A stretch of 64,000 bases of DNA from positions 62,001 through 126,000 of the forward strand of contig NZ_JAAOYO010000004.1 of assembly GCF_011759505.1 (NCBI RefSeq), written 5' to 3'. The stretch comes from Curtobacterium salicis (GTDB lineage: Bacteria > Actinomycetota > Actinomycetes > Actinomycetales > Microbacteriaceae). The position numbers and the translations under genes are program-made. A model generated the notes under the pieces. That model did not search any database. It saw only the letters and a list, made by a program, of their open reading frames with translations, and had not been told where the DNA came from. Of this stretch, positions 41,338-49,630 are shown piece by piece (the first letter of the stretch is position 1; the number at the start of each line of letters is the position of its first letter).

Positions 41338-42744
41338 GTGACCACGAACCGCGAGCCCCGGCAGATCCGCTTCAACGCGTTCGACATGAACTGCGTCGCC
41401 CACCAGTCCTCCGGCCTGTGGCGTCACCCGCGCGATCGTTCCCGGCACTACAACGACCTGTCGTACTGGACCGACCTGGCGAAGACGCTCGAGCGTGGCG
41501 CGTTCGACGGCATCTTCATCGCCGACGTCCTGGGCACCTACGACGTCTACGGCGGCTCGAACGAGGCGGCGCTCCGCACCGGGTCCCAGGTGCCGGTGAA
41601 CGACCCGATCCTGCTCGTGTCCGCGATGGCCGCCGTCACCGAGCACCTGGGCTTCGGCATCACCGCGGGCACCGCCTACGAGCACCCCTACCCGTTCGCC
41701 CGACGCATCTCGACGCTCGACCACCTGACGAAGGGCCGTGTCGGCTGGAACGTCGTCACCGGCTACCTGCCGAGTGCTGCGCGGAACATGGGGCAGACCG
41801 ACCAGCGCAGCCACGACGACCGGTACGACGTGGCCGACGAGTACCTCGAGGTCCTCTACAAGCTCTGGGAGGGCTCGTGGGAGGACGACGCCGTCATCGA
41901 GGACCGCGAGACCGGCGTCTTCACCGACCCGGCGAAGGTGCACCCGATCGAGCACCACGGCGAGCACTTCGACGTGCCGGGCATCCACCTGTCCGAGCCG
42001 TCCGTGCAGCGCTCGCCCGTCATCTACCAGGCCGGTGCGTCGCCGCGGGGGATCCGGTTCGCGGCCGAGAACGCCGAGGCCGTCTTCGTCGGCGCCCCGA
42101 CCCTGCCGCAGCTCGCCGCCACGGTCGCGAAGATCCGGGACGCCCTGGAGGCCGCTGGTCGCGACCGGTACGCCGCCAAGGTATACACGCTGCTCACCGT
42201 CATCACGGACGAGACCGACGAGCTCGCGCAGGCGAAGTACCGCGACTACCTGTCCTACGCGTCCGAGGAGGGCGCGCTCGTCCTCAACTCCGGCTGGATG
42301 GGCGTCGACCTGTCGCAGTACGACCTCGACGAACCGCTCGGCAACATCGAGTCGAACGCGATCCAGTCGGCGGCAGCGAACCTGTCCGCGGCGACAGGGG
42401 AGGACGGCACCACGTGGACCGTCCGGGACATCGCCCGGCAGACGGCGATCGGCGGCCTCGGCCCGGTCGAGGTCGGCAGCGGGGCGACCATCGCCCAGCG
42501 GCTCGTCGACATCCAGGAGCAGACCGACGTCGACGGGTTCAACCTGGCGTACGCGGTCACCCCGGGCACGTGGGAGGACGTCATCGAGTTCGTCATCCCC
42601 GAGCTCCGGGCCCGTGGCGCCTACCCCGAGGGCTACCGCGAAGGGTCGCTCCGGAACAAGCTGCTCGGCCGCGGCGACCGGCTGCCCGAGGAACACCGTG
42701 GGGCGTCGTTCCGCGTCCGGGTGCCCGCGGCGACCTCGGCCTGA
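41338..42744 (+). CDS. LLM-class FMN-dependent monooxygenase (NtaA/SnaA/DszA family)
   Basis: This 468-residue flavin monooxygenase has IRFNAFDMNCVAHQSSGLWRHP at the N-terminus and GAFDGIFIADVLGTYDVY. LGFGITAGTAYEHPYPFARR, GRVGWNVVTGYLPSAARN and YQAGASPRGIRFAAENAEAVFVG follow. These are the features of the NtaA/DszA branch of bacterial luciferase-like enzymes. They oxidise nitrilotriacetate, organosulfur and similar compounds with FMNH2 from a partner reductase. No reductase gene is adjacent, so the substrate and partner are unknown. Confidence 0.92.
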   Translation: MTTNREPRQIRFNAFDMNCVAHQSSGLWRHPRDRSRHYNDLSYWTDLAKTLERGAFDGIFIADVLGTYDVYGGSNEAALRTGSQVPVNDPILLVSAMAAVTEHLGFGITAGTAYEHPYPFARRISTLDHLTKGRVGWNVVTGYLPSAARNMGQTDQRSHDDRYDVADEYLEVLYKLWEGSWEDDAVIEDRETGVFTDPAKVHPIEHHGEHFDVPGIHLSEPSVQRSPVIYQAGASPRGIRFAAENAEAVFVGAPTLPQLAATVAKIRDALEAAGRDRYAAKVYTLLTVITDETDELAQAKYRDYLSYASEEGALVLNSGWMGVDLSQYDLDEPLGNIESNAIQSAAANLSAATGEDGTTWTVRDIARQTAIGGLGPVEVGSGATIAQRLVDIQEQTDVDGFNLAYAVTPGTWEDVIEFVIPELRARGAYPEGYREGSLRNKLLGRGDRLPEEHRGASFRVRVPAATSA

Positions 42745-42762
42745 CGCGCAGCGGGCCGGTCG

Positions 42763-42768
42763 TAGGGT
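42763..42768 (+). promoter_or_regulatory. -10 box TAGGGT of a leaderless transcript
   Basis: TAGGGT ends 6 bases before the GTG at 42775. Confidence 0.55.
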
Positions 42769-42774
42769 GGTCGG

Positions 42775-43311
42775 GTGATCGAGTCGACGGCATCCGTCCG
42801 GGTCGCGGAACCCACGGACGCCGGGGACCGTGACCGCATCGACCGCGCCTGCATCGACCTCTGGGTCGCCGCCGTCGCCGCGCGGGACGGACGCGTCGAG
42901 GACCCGGCCGTCCGTGCGCGGGCAGCCGCCAAGTTCGCTGCCGAGCGCGTCGCCCTGGTGGTCGCGCCCGGAGCGGACGACGGTCGTGACGGCGAGGGTG
43001 ACGGTGAGGCTGTGCGCGGGTTCGCGCTCGTCACCGCGCCCGGCACCGGGGGAGTCGCGGGACCGGCGGACGCCGCGTACCTCAGCCTGCTCGCCGTCGA
43101 TCCGTCGGCGCAGGGCAGTGGTCTCGGGCGGGCACTGCTCGTCGCCGCGGTGGACGCCGCGCACGCTGCCGGACACGAGCGCTGCGTGCTGCACGCGCTC
43201 GAGGACAACGCCCCGGCCCTCCGCCTGTACCGCAGCGCGGGGTTCCTGCCGGTCGGTGAGCCGTTCCCGCACGCGCTGAGCGGGCGGCCGACGCGCACCC
43301 ACGTGGTCTGA
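42775..43311 (+). CDS. GNAT family N-acetyltransferase
   Basis: This 178-residue GNAT protein has the acetyl-CoA-binding core AYLSLLAVDPSAQGSGLGRALLVAAVDAA (motif Q-x-x-G-x-G) and the C-terminal EDNAPALRLYRSAGFLPVGE, typical of small-molecule or protein acetyltransferases. A variable acidic loop (GADDGRDGEGDGEA) interrupts the domain around residue 65. The substrate is unknown. The GTG start is set by the leaderless promoter. Confidence 0.9.
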   Translation: MIESTASVRVAEPTDAGDRDRIDRACIDLWVAAVAARDGRVEDPAVRARAAAKFAAERVALVVAPGADDGRDGEGDGEAVRGFALVTAPGTGGVAGPADAAYLSLLAVDPSAQGSGLGRALLVAAVDAAHAAGHERCVLHALEDNAPALRLYRSAGFLPVGEPFPHALSGRPTRTHVV

Positions 43312-43353
43312 GGCCGGCCGGACCGCTCCGGACCCTGCCGGGCCGGACCTGGC

Positions 43354-44160
43354 CTACGTGAGTCGACCCGGGCCTCCCGATCGGGACGGCACGACCGTCG
43401 CCCAGTCGCCCTGCCCGGCGACCCGCCCGTCTCCGGAGGAGCGACCCGTCACCCGGCGTCGGACCCACGGGACGACGTGGTCGCGGTAGTACCGGAGTTC
43501 CTCGCCGACCGACGTCTTCGTCGCGTCCGGCACGCGCGGCACGGCGGCTTCCGGGCCGTCGGCGATCGCGTGCAGGGCCAGGTCCGCGACCCGCTGGTGT
43601 CCGAGCGGGTTCATGTGCAGACGGTCCTCGGACCAGAACTCGGCGCGGCCGAGGTGCGGGTCGCGGGAGACGTCGACGAACGGCAGTCCGCGCTCCCGGC
43701 TGAAGCCGGTCAGTGCCTCGGCCCAGGCGTCGCCGCGGGCGTTGATCAGCCGTCCGAGGGGCAGCCGAGCGCTCGGGTCGGCGGGGCTGAGGAGCGCGAG
43801 CCGGATCCCGCGGGCGGCGACGGCGTCCGCGGCTTCGGCCAGGCGGCCGAGCAGCACGTCGACGTCGTAGCCCGGGCGGAGCATGTCGTTGCCGCCACCG
43901 CAGAAGGTGATGAGGGTCGGTGCCGGGTCGAGGGCGAGGGCCGCGTCGAGCTGCCCGTCGAGGACCCCGGCGAGCAGCCGGCCGCGGATCGCCAGGTTCG
44001 CGTAGGACACCGGACCGGACAGGTGGTCCGCCAGGCCGACCGCCAGGCGTCCGGCCCAGCCGGGGAACGGGACGTCCCCGTCGTCGCCGACGCCCTCGGA
44101 GAAGCTGTCCCCGATGGCGACGTAGCGGACGGGATCGGTGCGGGCGGGGACGGTGGACAT
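43354..44160 (-). CDS. SGNH/GDSL hydrolase family protein
   Basis: This 268-residue esterase-like protein has the SGNH blocks in order: AIGDSFSEGVGDDG (catalytic Ser), SYANLAIRG with the oxyanion Gly, CGGGNDMLRP (Asn) and SEDRLHMNPLGHQRVA (Asp/His). There is no signal peptide, so it acts in the cytoplasm. The C-terminal 50 residues are basic and Gly-rich. GAGGAGG precedes the ATG. It is divergent from the VIT transporter, with DtxR-type boxes in between. Confidence 0.9.
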   Translation of the reverse strand: MSTVPARTDPVRYVAIGDSFSEGVGDDGDVPFPGWAGRLAVGLADHLSGPVSYANLAIRGRLLAGVLDGQLDAALALDPAPTLITFCGGGNDMLRPGYDVDVLLGRLAEAADAVAARGIRLALLSPADPSARLPLGRLINARGDAWAEALTGFSRERGLPFVDVSRDPHLGRAEFWSEDRLHMNPLGHQRVADLALHAIADGPEAAVPRVPDATKTSVGEELRYYRDHVVPWVRRRVTGRSSGDGRVAGQGDWATVVPSRSGGPGRLT

Positions 44161-44222
44161 GGTCCTCCTCGGGGAACGTGGTCGGAGCGTCCTCCATCGT
44201 GCTCCTCCGGCGGACAACGTGC

Positions 44223-44241
44223 TGAGGGAAGGCTTGCCTCA
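44223..44241. promoter_or_regulatory. DtxR/IdeR-type iron box 1
   Basis: TGAGGGAAGGCTTGCCTCA matches the 19-base consensus TTAGGTTAGGCTAACCTAA at 13 positions, including the AGG, AGGCT and CCT cores. It lies 70 bases upstream of the VIT/CCC1 start, in the gap shared with the GDSL hydrolase gene. Confidence 0.6.
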
Positions 44242-44256
44242 CCACGAAATCCCCGG

Positions 44257-44275
44257 TCAGGGCAGCCTTCCCTTG
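44257..44275. promoter_or_regulatory. DtxR/IdeR-type iron box 2 (weaker)
   Basis: TCAGGGCAGCCTTCCCTTG matches the DtxR consensus at 11 of 19 positions and is centred 34 bases from box 1. Two boxes in tandem are usual at strongly iron-controlled genes. Confidence 0.45.
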
Positions 44276-44311
44276 CTGGTGTCGACAGCTGGCAAGTGCT
44301 TTCCTTTCCTC

Positions 44312-45034
44312 ATGTCGACCGCAGCTGACCTCGCGCTCCCCGCCACCGAGCACGACGACGCGACGAGTGCCGCCCGCCTCAACTGGTTGCGCGCCGGACT
44401 CCTCGGTGCGAACGACGGCATCGTGTCCGTCGCCGCCGTCCTCGTCGGTGTCGCCGGTACCGGGGCTGCAGCCGGACCGGTCCTGGCGGCCGGTACCGCC
44501 GCCCTCGTCGGTGGTGCCGTGTCGATGGCGCTCGGCGAGTACGTCTCCGTCAGCGGAGCCCGCGACGCCCAGCGCACCGGACAGGCCGCGCACCAGGCGC
44601 AGCTCGAGGCCGAGTCCGAGGACCAGGCCACGATCGCCGCGCACTACCGCGGGCTCGGGGTCGCCGCCGACGTCGCCGACACCGTCGCCGCCGAACTCGT
44701 CCGCCCCGAGGTCCGGGACCGCCGTGCCGCGGCAGCCCTCCGGGACGCCGAGGACGAGGTCGTCAGCCCTTGGCGCGCGGCCTGGGTCTCCGCCGCGACC
44801 TTCACCGTCGGAGCCGCACTGCCGTTCCTCGCGATGCTGCTCGCCCCGGCGTCGAGCCAGATCCTGGTGACCGTCGTCGCCGTCCTCATCGCGCTCGCCG
44901 TCACCGGCACCACGGGCGCGACCCTCGGCGGCGCACCCCGCGGTCGGGCGACGATCCGCGTCGTGCTCGGGGGAGCGCTGGCGCTCGCCGCCACCTACGG
45001 TGCCGGCACCCTGCTCGGGGCGCACGCGTCCTGA
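44312..45034 (+). CDS. VIT1/CCC1 family iron/manganese transporter
   Basis: This 240-residue membrane protein has LNWLRAGLLGANDGIVSVAAVLVGVAG and GTAALVGGAVSMALGEYVSVSGARDAQRT. A cytoplasmic helical metal-binding domain with many Glu/Asp follows (LEAESEDQATIAAHY; VRPEVRDRR; LRDAEDEVV), then three C-terminal spans. That is the VIT1/CCC1 plan of proton-coupled Fe2+/Mn2+ export. DtxR-type boxes upstream suggest it responds to iron, probably removing excess iron. No strong ribosome site is seen before the ATG. Confidence 0.93.
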   Translation: MSTAADLALPATEHDDATSAARLNWLRAGLLGANDGIVSVAAVLVGVAGTGAAAGPVLAAGTAALVGGAVSMALGEYVSVSGARDAQRTGQAAHQAQLEAESEDQATIAAHYRGLGVAADVADTVAAELVRPEVRDRRAAAALRDAEDEVVSPWRAAWVSAATFTVGAALPFLAMLLAPASSQILVTVVAVLIALAVTGTTGATLGGAPRGRATIRVVLGGALALAATYGAGTLLGAHAS

Positions 45035-45380
45035 CGCGGGCGTCGCCCGGCGCGCGCGGCCGGCGCGCGCGCCCGACGCGCGCGACCGGTCGTCGCCGAG
45101 ATGCCGCAATGCGCGCATCTCGCGCGTCGAGGTGCCGCGATACGCGCACCACGGCGGCAGGCCGACGGCGAGTCGCGGCATCTCGCGCGCGCGCGAGCAG
45201 GGCCGCAGCGCGCCGAGATGCTGCGATGCGCGCACCACGGCGGCAGGCCGACGGCGAGTCGCGGCAGCTCGCGGGGGGCGCGCGCGGGCAGGGCCGCAGC
45301 GCGGCGACGGACGGGAGGCCCGGATCACGTGACCGACGCCGGTCACGTGATCCGGGCCTCCCGTCCGGCACGGCGCCCGG
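45035..45380. repeat. Repeat-filled intergenic region with tandem ~86-base units
   Basis: This 346-base stretch has no gene. Two units of about 86 bases (from 45128 and 45214) are nearly identical over their first 55 bases, including the shared core GCGCACCACGGCGGCAGGCC. A truncated third unit (45097-45127) lacks the middle. Each unit can fold through CGAGATGC-like and GCATCTCG ends. The first 60 bases are CG-alternating (GCGCGCGG). The region ends with the perfect hairpin listed separately. Confidence 0.75.
45308..45367. terminator. Perfect 27-bp inverted repeat of the CGGGAGGC family
   Basis: The left arm (45308-45334; begins CGGACGGGAGGCCCGG) and right arm (45341-45367) are exact complements around loop GACGCC. 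The core ACGGGAGGC matches other intergenic palindromes, while the inner part (ATCACGTGACC) is unique to this copy. It lies between convergent genes. Confidence 0.9.
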
Positions 45381-46322
45381 TCAGTCCCCGGCGGTCAGCA
45401 CCGCCTTCGGCACCCGGTGCAGGGTCACCGCTCCGACCGCGTCGAACGGGTGCAACGGGTCCGGAGCGCCGGACCCCGTCGGCCCGCCGAGCTTCGAGTC
45501 TCCGACCGCGCTGAGCACCGCGTAGGCGTCGTCCGCACTCCAACCGTGTTCGTCGACGAGGAAGGCGAACGCGTCCTCGTACCCGCGGCGGATGCTCTCC
45601 TGCACCGGCTCGCCCAGCCCGACGAACAGCCACTCGTCGGCGGTCTCGATACGCGGCGCCCGGAGTGCCGGGCCGCCCTTGACGACGTCGACGGAGACGA
45701 TCGCGGTGCCCTGCGCCTCGATCGCGACGAACGAGGACTCGCCCTCGGCCATGATCGCGTGGATGTCGCCGATCGACAGCAGCGCCCCGGGCACCCGGAC
45801 CGGCAGGTACACCGTCGAGCCGGGGCGGGCCTCGGTCACGTCCATGTTCCCGCCCTCGGCGTACGCCGGCATGATCGTGGAGTTCTCGCCCTCCGCCGGG
45901 GCGGTACCGATGCAGCCGATCATGGGCCGCACCGGGAAGGTGTGCCGGTCCGAGACCCGCACGACGCCGTCCTCGATCGGGCAGCGGCGGGTGAAGACCC
46001 GGTCGCCCATCACGTGCTGCAGTGCGCCGGAGCCGGGCAACGAGACGGACCAGCCGTGCGTCGTCAACTGGATGTCGTGGATCGTCACCGCGAGGGTGTC
46101 ACCAGGCTCCGCGCCCTCGACGTACACCGGGCCGGTGACCGGGTTGATCGGTGCCTGCAGCTGCGCCATGTCGTGGTGGACGTCGAGTTCGGCGTAGACC
46201 GCGTCGGTGGTCTCGAAACCGATCGTCTCGCCGGTGCCCGGGGTGACGCGCAGCACCGGTTCGCGGTCGGCGGTGTAGCCGGGGCGACCGAGGGTGTTCG
46301 GCAGGTGGTGGTCGGGGGTCAT
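45381..46322 (-). CDS. Acetamidase/formamidase family protein (amide operon)
   Basis: This 313-residue enzyme belongs to the FmdA_AmdA family, zinc amidases acting on short-chain amides. Recognisable blocks are DVHHDMAQLQAPINPVTGPVYVEGAEPGD, then MIGCIGTAPAEGENSTIMPAYAEGGNMDV (typical of the family) and LLSIGDIHAIMAEGESSFVAIEAQG. It ends the leftward operon and overlaps the permease stop by 4 bases. A paralogue occurs in the allantoin cluster at 53128-54198. The exact amide is unknown. Confidence 0.9.
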   Translation of the reverse strand: MTPDHHLPNTLGRPGYTADREPVLRVTPGTGETIGFETTDAVYAELDVHHDMAQLQAPINPVTGPVYVEGAEPGDTLAVTIHDIQLTTHGWSVSLPGSGALQHVMGDRVFTRRCPIEDGVVRVSDRHTFPVRPMIGCIGTAPAEGENSTIMPAYAEGGNMDVTEARPGSTVYLPVRVPGALLSIGDIHAIMAEGESSFVAIEAQGTAIVSVDVVKGGPALRAPRIETADEWLFVGLGEPVQESIRRGYEDAFAFLVDEHGWSADDAYAVLSAVGDSKLGGPTGSGAPDPLHPFDAVGAVTLHRVPKAVLTAGD

Positions 46323-47797
46323 CGGGGGTCCTTGTCGGTGCGGATGGGGGTGGCGGTCGAGCTGCCGGCGGGAGAGGCGGGCGCACCGGTCGGGTCGCCT
46401 TCGCCCAGCGTGCCCGGCTCCTCGGACCCGACCTCGGTGGAACGGCCGGTGGAGCGGTAGTACAGGAAGACGCCGGCGCCGACGATGAGCCAGATGATGC
46501 CGCCGACCTTCGCCTCGACCGCGGCGTTGAGCAGCACGTACCCGATGATGACGAACCCGATCAGCGGCACGACCAGGTGCAGCAGCCAGTTGCGCGACTT
46601 CCCCTTGACCATGTGGTGCACGAACACCGACACGTGCAGCAGCATGAAGCCGAACAGGGCACCGAAGTTCACCAGCGACGAGATCGTGTCGATCTGCCCG
46701 ACGAAGAACAGCACCAGGATCGCGGAGAGCACCGAGACGACGAGGATCGCGTTCTGCGGCACCAGGCGGCCGTTGAGCTTGTGCAGGAACGCGGGCAGCT
46801 GCCGGTCCCGGCTCATCGAGAACAGCAGGCGGCTCGTCGCGGCCTGCGCGGCCATCGCGTTCGCGATGCCGACGGCGAGCACGTTGACGGCGAAGAACGC
46901 CGTGGCCCAGCCGCTCGACGACGCCTGCTCGACGATCGTGAAGAAGGCGTTGCCCGCCTCACTGTCCGAGAACGAGTCGCGTCCGGCGGCCAGGGCGCTG
47001 GCGAGCCAGGTCTGCACGACGAACAGGAACGCGACGATGACGAGCGCCAGGATCATCGCGAGGCCGGCGCCGCCGCGGCGACCGGTCGATTCCTCCGACA
47101 GGGTCGAGATGCCGTCGAAGCCCAGGAAGCTCAACACCGCGATCGACAGTGCCGAGGCGATCAGCGGCGCCGACACCTTCGCCGGGTCGAACACCTGGGC
47201 AGTGCTGAAGGACGCTCCCGGCACCGTGCCACCGGTCAGGGCGACGATCGCGATGACGACGAAGACCACCACGAAGACGAGCTCGATGAGCAGGAAGATC
47301 CGGTTCGCCAGCTTCAGGGAGGACACCCCGGCCAGGTTGATCACCGTGTTGATCGCCACGAACACCAGCGCCCACAGCCACCGCGGGGTGCCCGGGAAGA
47401 TGCCGACCATGCTCTCGGCCGCGAACACGTAGAGCAGTGTCGGCACGAGCAGGTAGTCGAGCAGGATCGCCCAGCCGGCGAAGAAGCCCGCAGTCGGGTG
47501 GATGCCACGGCCGACGTAGGAGAACACGCTGCCGGCGAGGGGGATCGACTTCGCCATCTGCGCGTAGGCCAGGGCGGTGAAGATCATCGCGACGAGACCG
47601 ACCAGGTAGACCAGCGGCACCATGCCGGAGGACGCGTTGTAGACGGTGCCGAAGATCGCCCACGGGGCGATCGGCACCATGAAGACGAGCCCGTAGACGA
47701 GCAGGTCGGTGGTGGAGACGGAGCGTTGCAGCTCCTGTTTGTAGCCGTAGGCCTCGAGTTGCTGTTGTGCGGAGAGCTCGCTGTGCTGCTGCGACAT
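46319..47797 (-). CDS. APC family amino acid permease
   Basis: This 492-residue transporter has twelve spans, with the APC start TTDLLVYGLVFMVPIAPWAIFGTVYNASSGMVPLVY. Its position between two amidase-type genes suggests import of an amino acid, amino acid amide or related amine. A Pro/Ser-rich cytoplasmic C-terminus (about 35 residues) follows the last span. It is part of the 48753-45381 leftward operon. Confidence 0.92.
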   Translation of the reverse strand: MSQQHSELSAQQQLEAYGYKQELQRSVSTTDLLVYGLVFMVPIAPWAIFGTVYNASSGMVPLVYLVGLVAMIFTALAYAQMAKSIPLAGSVFSYVGRGIHPTAGFFAGWAILLDYLLVPTLLYVFAAESMVGIFPGTPRWLWALVFVAINTVINLAGVSSLKLANRIFLLIELVFVVVFVVIAIVALTGGTVPGASFSTAQVFDPAKVSAPLIASALSIAVLSFLGFDGISTLSEESTGRRGGAGLAMILALVIVAFLFVVQTWLASALAAGRDSFSDSEAGNAFFTIVEQASSSGWATAFFAVNVLAVGIANAMAAQAATSRLLFSMSRDRQLPAFLHKLNGRLVPQNAILVVSVLSAILVLFFVGQIDTISSLVNFGALFGFMLLHVSVFVHHMVKGKSRNWLLHLVVPLIGFVIIGYVLLNAAVEAKVGGIIWLIVGAGVFLYYRSTGRSTEVGSEEPGTLGEGDPTGAPASPAGSSTATPIRTDKDPR

Positions 47798-47838
47798 GTC
47801 GGTTCCGTTCGGGGAGGAGGGACGGTGCAGGGGTGCGG

Positions 47839-48753
47839 TCAGCCGGTCGGCTGGGCGTCGTGGTCGGCCAGGAACGCGCCGACGACACGACGGAACTCCT
47901 CCGGCTGCTCCAGGTGGGTGCAGTGGCTGGCGCCGGGGAAGACGTGGTGGCGGGCGTCCGGGATCTGCTCGACGAACGGCTGCCAGGTGGTGGGGGTCGC
48001 TTCGTCGTGCTCGCCGGCGACGACGAAGGTCGGGACGTCCACCCGGTGCAGGCGGTCGATCACCGACCAGTCGCGCAGCGAGCCGATGACGTGGAACTCG
48101 TTCGGCCCGTTCATGGTGTGGTAGACCGTCGGCTCGGCCTCCATCTGCGCTTCGGACGCGACGAAGTCGGCGGGCATCGGCACCACCCGGCAGACGTGGC
48201 GTTCGTAGAAGACCTGGGTCGCGGCCACGTACTCCGGGTCCTCGACCGTGCCGGCGGCCTCGTGCCGGGTCAGCGCTGCCTGCACGTCGGCGGGCAGCTG
48301 CGCGCGGAGCTCAGCAGCCCCCTCGACCCAGAGCTGCATGGAGGCGGGGGAGTTGCAGATCGACAGGCTCGCGATGCCGCCCGGACGTCGGACCGCGATC
48401 TCGGCTCCGAGCATGCCGCCCCACGACTGGCCGAGGACGTGGTGTTCGCCGAGGCCCAGGTGCGCGACGAGCGCCAGGTACTCGTCGACGAACAGCTGCG
48501 GCTACCACAGGTCGTCGGGTGCGTCCGGGCGGTGACTGCTCCGCCCGCAACCGAACTGGTCGTGGTGGACGACCGTGCGACCGGTCTCGTCGGCGAAGGC
48601 CTCGAGGTTCCGGACGTAGTCGTGCGCCATCCCCGGCCCGCCGTGCAGCACCACGAGGGGCAGCGCGCCGGCGACGGGGTGGTCGGGTTCGGTGATCCGG
48701 TACCAGGTCTCGCCGTCCTGGAACGGCATCGTGCTCTCGGTGATGCGGGACAT
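47839..48753 (-). pseudogene. Alpha/beta hydrolase of proline iminopeptidase type, interrupted by an in-frame amber codon
   Basis: Read through a single TAG (48502-48504, minus strand), this is a 304-residue alpha/beta hydrolase. It has the oxyanion motif HGGPGMAHD, nucleophile GQSWGG, the Asp in VAGEHDEAT and the His in GASHCTH. The TAG follows DDLW and is followed without frame change by PQLFVDEYLALVAHLGLG. Nothing else is broken. The first fragment (83 residues) lacks the Ser, so the gene product is inactive unless the codon is read through or is a sequencing error. Relatives hydrolyse N-terminal proline or L-amino acid amides, which fits the operon. The ATG at 48753 opens the operon. Confidence 0.85.
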
Positions 48754-48773
48754 GGGGTGAGCATGGCCCGCAC

Positions 48774-48795
48774 AAAGGTCCCAGGCAAGACCTTT
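48774..48795. promoter_or_regulatory. Candidate GntR operator AAAGGTC-N8-GACCTTT
   Basis: AAAGGTC (48774-48780) and GACCTTT (48789-48795) are perfect 7-base arms around an 8-base spacer, in the gap between the amide operon and its divergent GntR-type regulator. The site is 20 bases upstream of the operon's first start codon. Confidence 0.5.
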
Positions 48796-48868
48796 TCCGC
48801 TCGTTTAACGTGGCCGTAACAGGACACCGGGCTGACCGGGGTCAGGCTGGACGGCGGAAGGGGTGCCG

Positions 48869-49606
48869 GTGACGGATCGCGCGACGGAGACCCGGGTCGA
48901 CGAGGTCGAGGACCGCCTCGTGACCGCGGTCGCCGTCGGCGAGTACCTGCCTGGCTCGCGGCTGCCACCCGAACGTGAACTCGCCGGCCTGCTCGGGGTC
49001 GCCCGCGTCACCGTCCGTGGGGCGCTCGCGCGGCTCGTCGACCGCGGTCTGCTCGAGACACGGCGGGGCCGCGGCGGTGGCACCTTCGTCCGTGACCAGG
49101 AGGCCGGCGCCGCCTCCGACTCGGTCGGGCGCACACTGCTCGCACGGTGGGCCGGGATCCAGGACACCGCCGACGCCATCGCCCTCCTGCACGGTGCGCT
49201 CGCCGCGGCGGCCGCCGAACGGATCACCATGGACCAGGCGGCCGGGCTGCGCGAACGACTCGAGGCCTTCCGCACCGCGACCTCCGGCCTGGCGAAGCAG
49301 CAGGCCGACGCGGTCCTGCACCGGAGCATCATCGACGCGGCGCAGAACGACGTGCTGCGGAGCACCCTCGCGTCCCTCGAGTCGCAGATCTCCATCGCGG
49401 CGCCGGCGCACCTCTGGGGGACCGTCGACGGGATGGCGGCGATGGAGGCCCGAGCGCTGCGGGACCACGAGGAACTCGTCGCGGCGGTCTGTGCGGGACG
49501 GGTGGCCGAGGCCGGGCGGATCGCACGGCAGCACGTGGGCATCGACGTCGAGTTGCTCGAGCGGGCGATGCTGCGGGCAGGACAGGTGCCGACCGGGCCG
49601 GTGTGA
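48869..49606 (+). CDS. GntR family transcriptional regulator, FCD (FadR) type
   Basis: This 245-residue regulator has the GntR winged helix (YLPGSRLPPERELAGLLGVARVTVRGALARLVDRGLLETRRGRGGGTFV) and a helical FCD ligand domain with metal-binding pattern residues (LHRSIIDAAQND; LRDHEELVAAVCAG). FCD regulators bind organic acids or amino acids. It is divergent from the permease/amidase operon and very likely represses it. The GTG at 48869 is chosen over the one at 48863 because it is correctly spaced from GGAAGGGG (48856-48863). Confidence 0.92.
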   Translation: MTDRATETRVDEVEDRLVTAVAVGEYLPGSRLPPERELAGLLGVARVTVRGALARLVDRGLLETRRGRGGGTFVRDQEAGAASDSVGRTLLARWAGIQDTADAIALLHGALAAAAAERITMDQAAGLRERLEAFRTATSGLAKQQADAVLHRSIIDAAQNDVLRSTLASLESQISIAAPAHLWGTVDGMAAMEARALRDHEELVAAVCAGRVAEAGRIARQHVGIDVELLERAMLRAGQVPTGPV

Positions 49607-49630
49607 CCGTTGGAATGACCCGGCCGGACG

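Noticed and set aside
45035-45300. tRNA or rRNA genes in the repeat region, or elsewhere
   Set aside because: No cloverleaf, anticodon arm or CCA-type end could be made out here or in other gaps.
48502-48753. Frameshift in the PIP-type hydrolase
   Set aside because: Both halves are in the same frame; only one TAG codon separates them, so this is a nonsense codon and not a frameshift.
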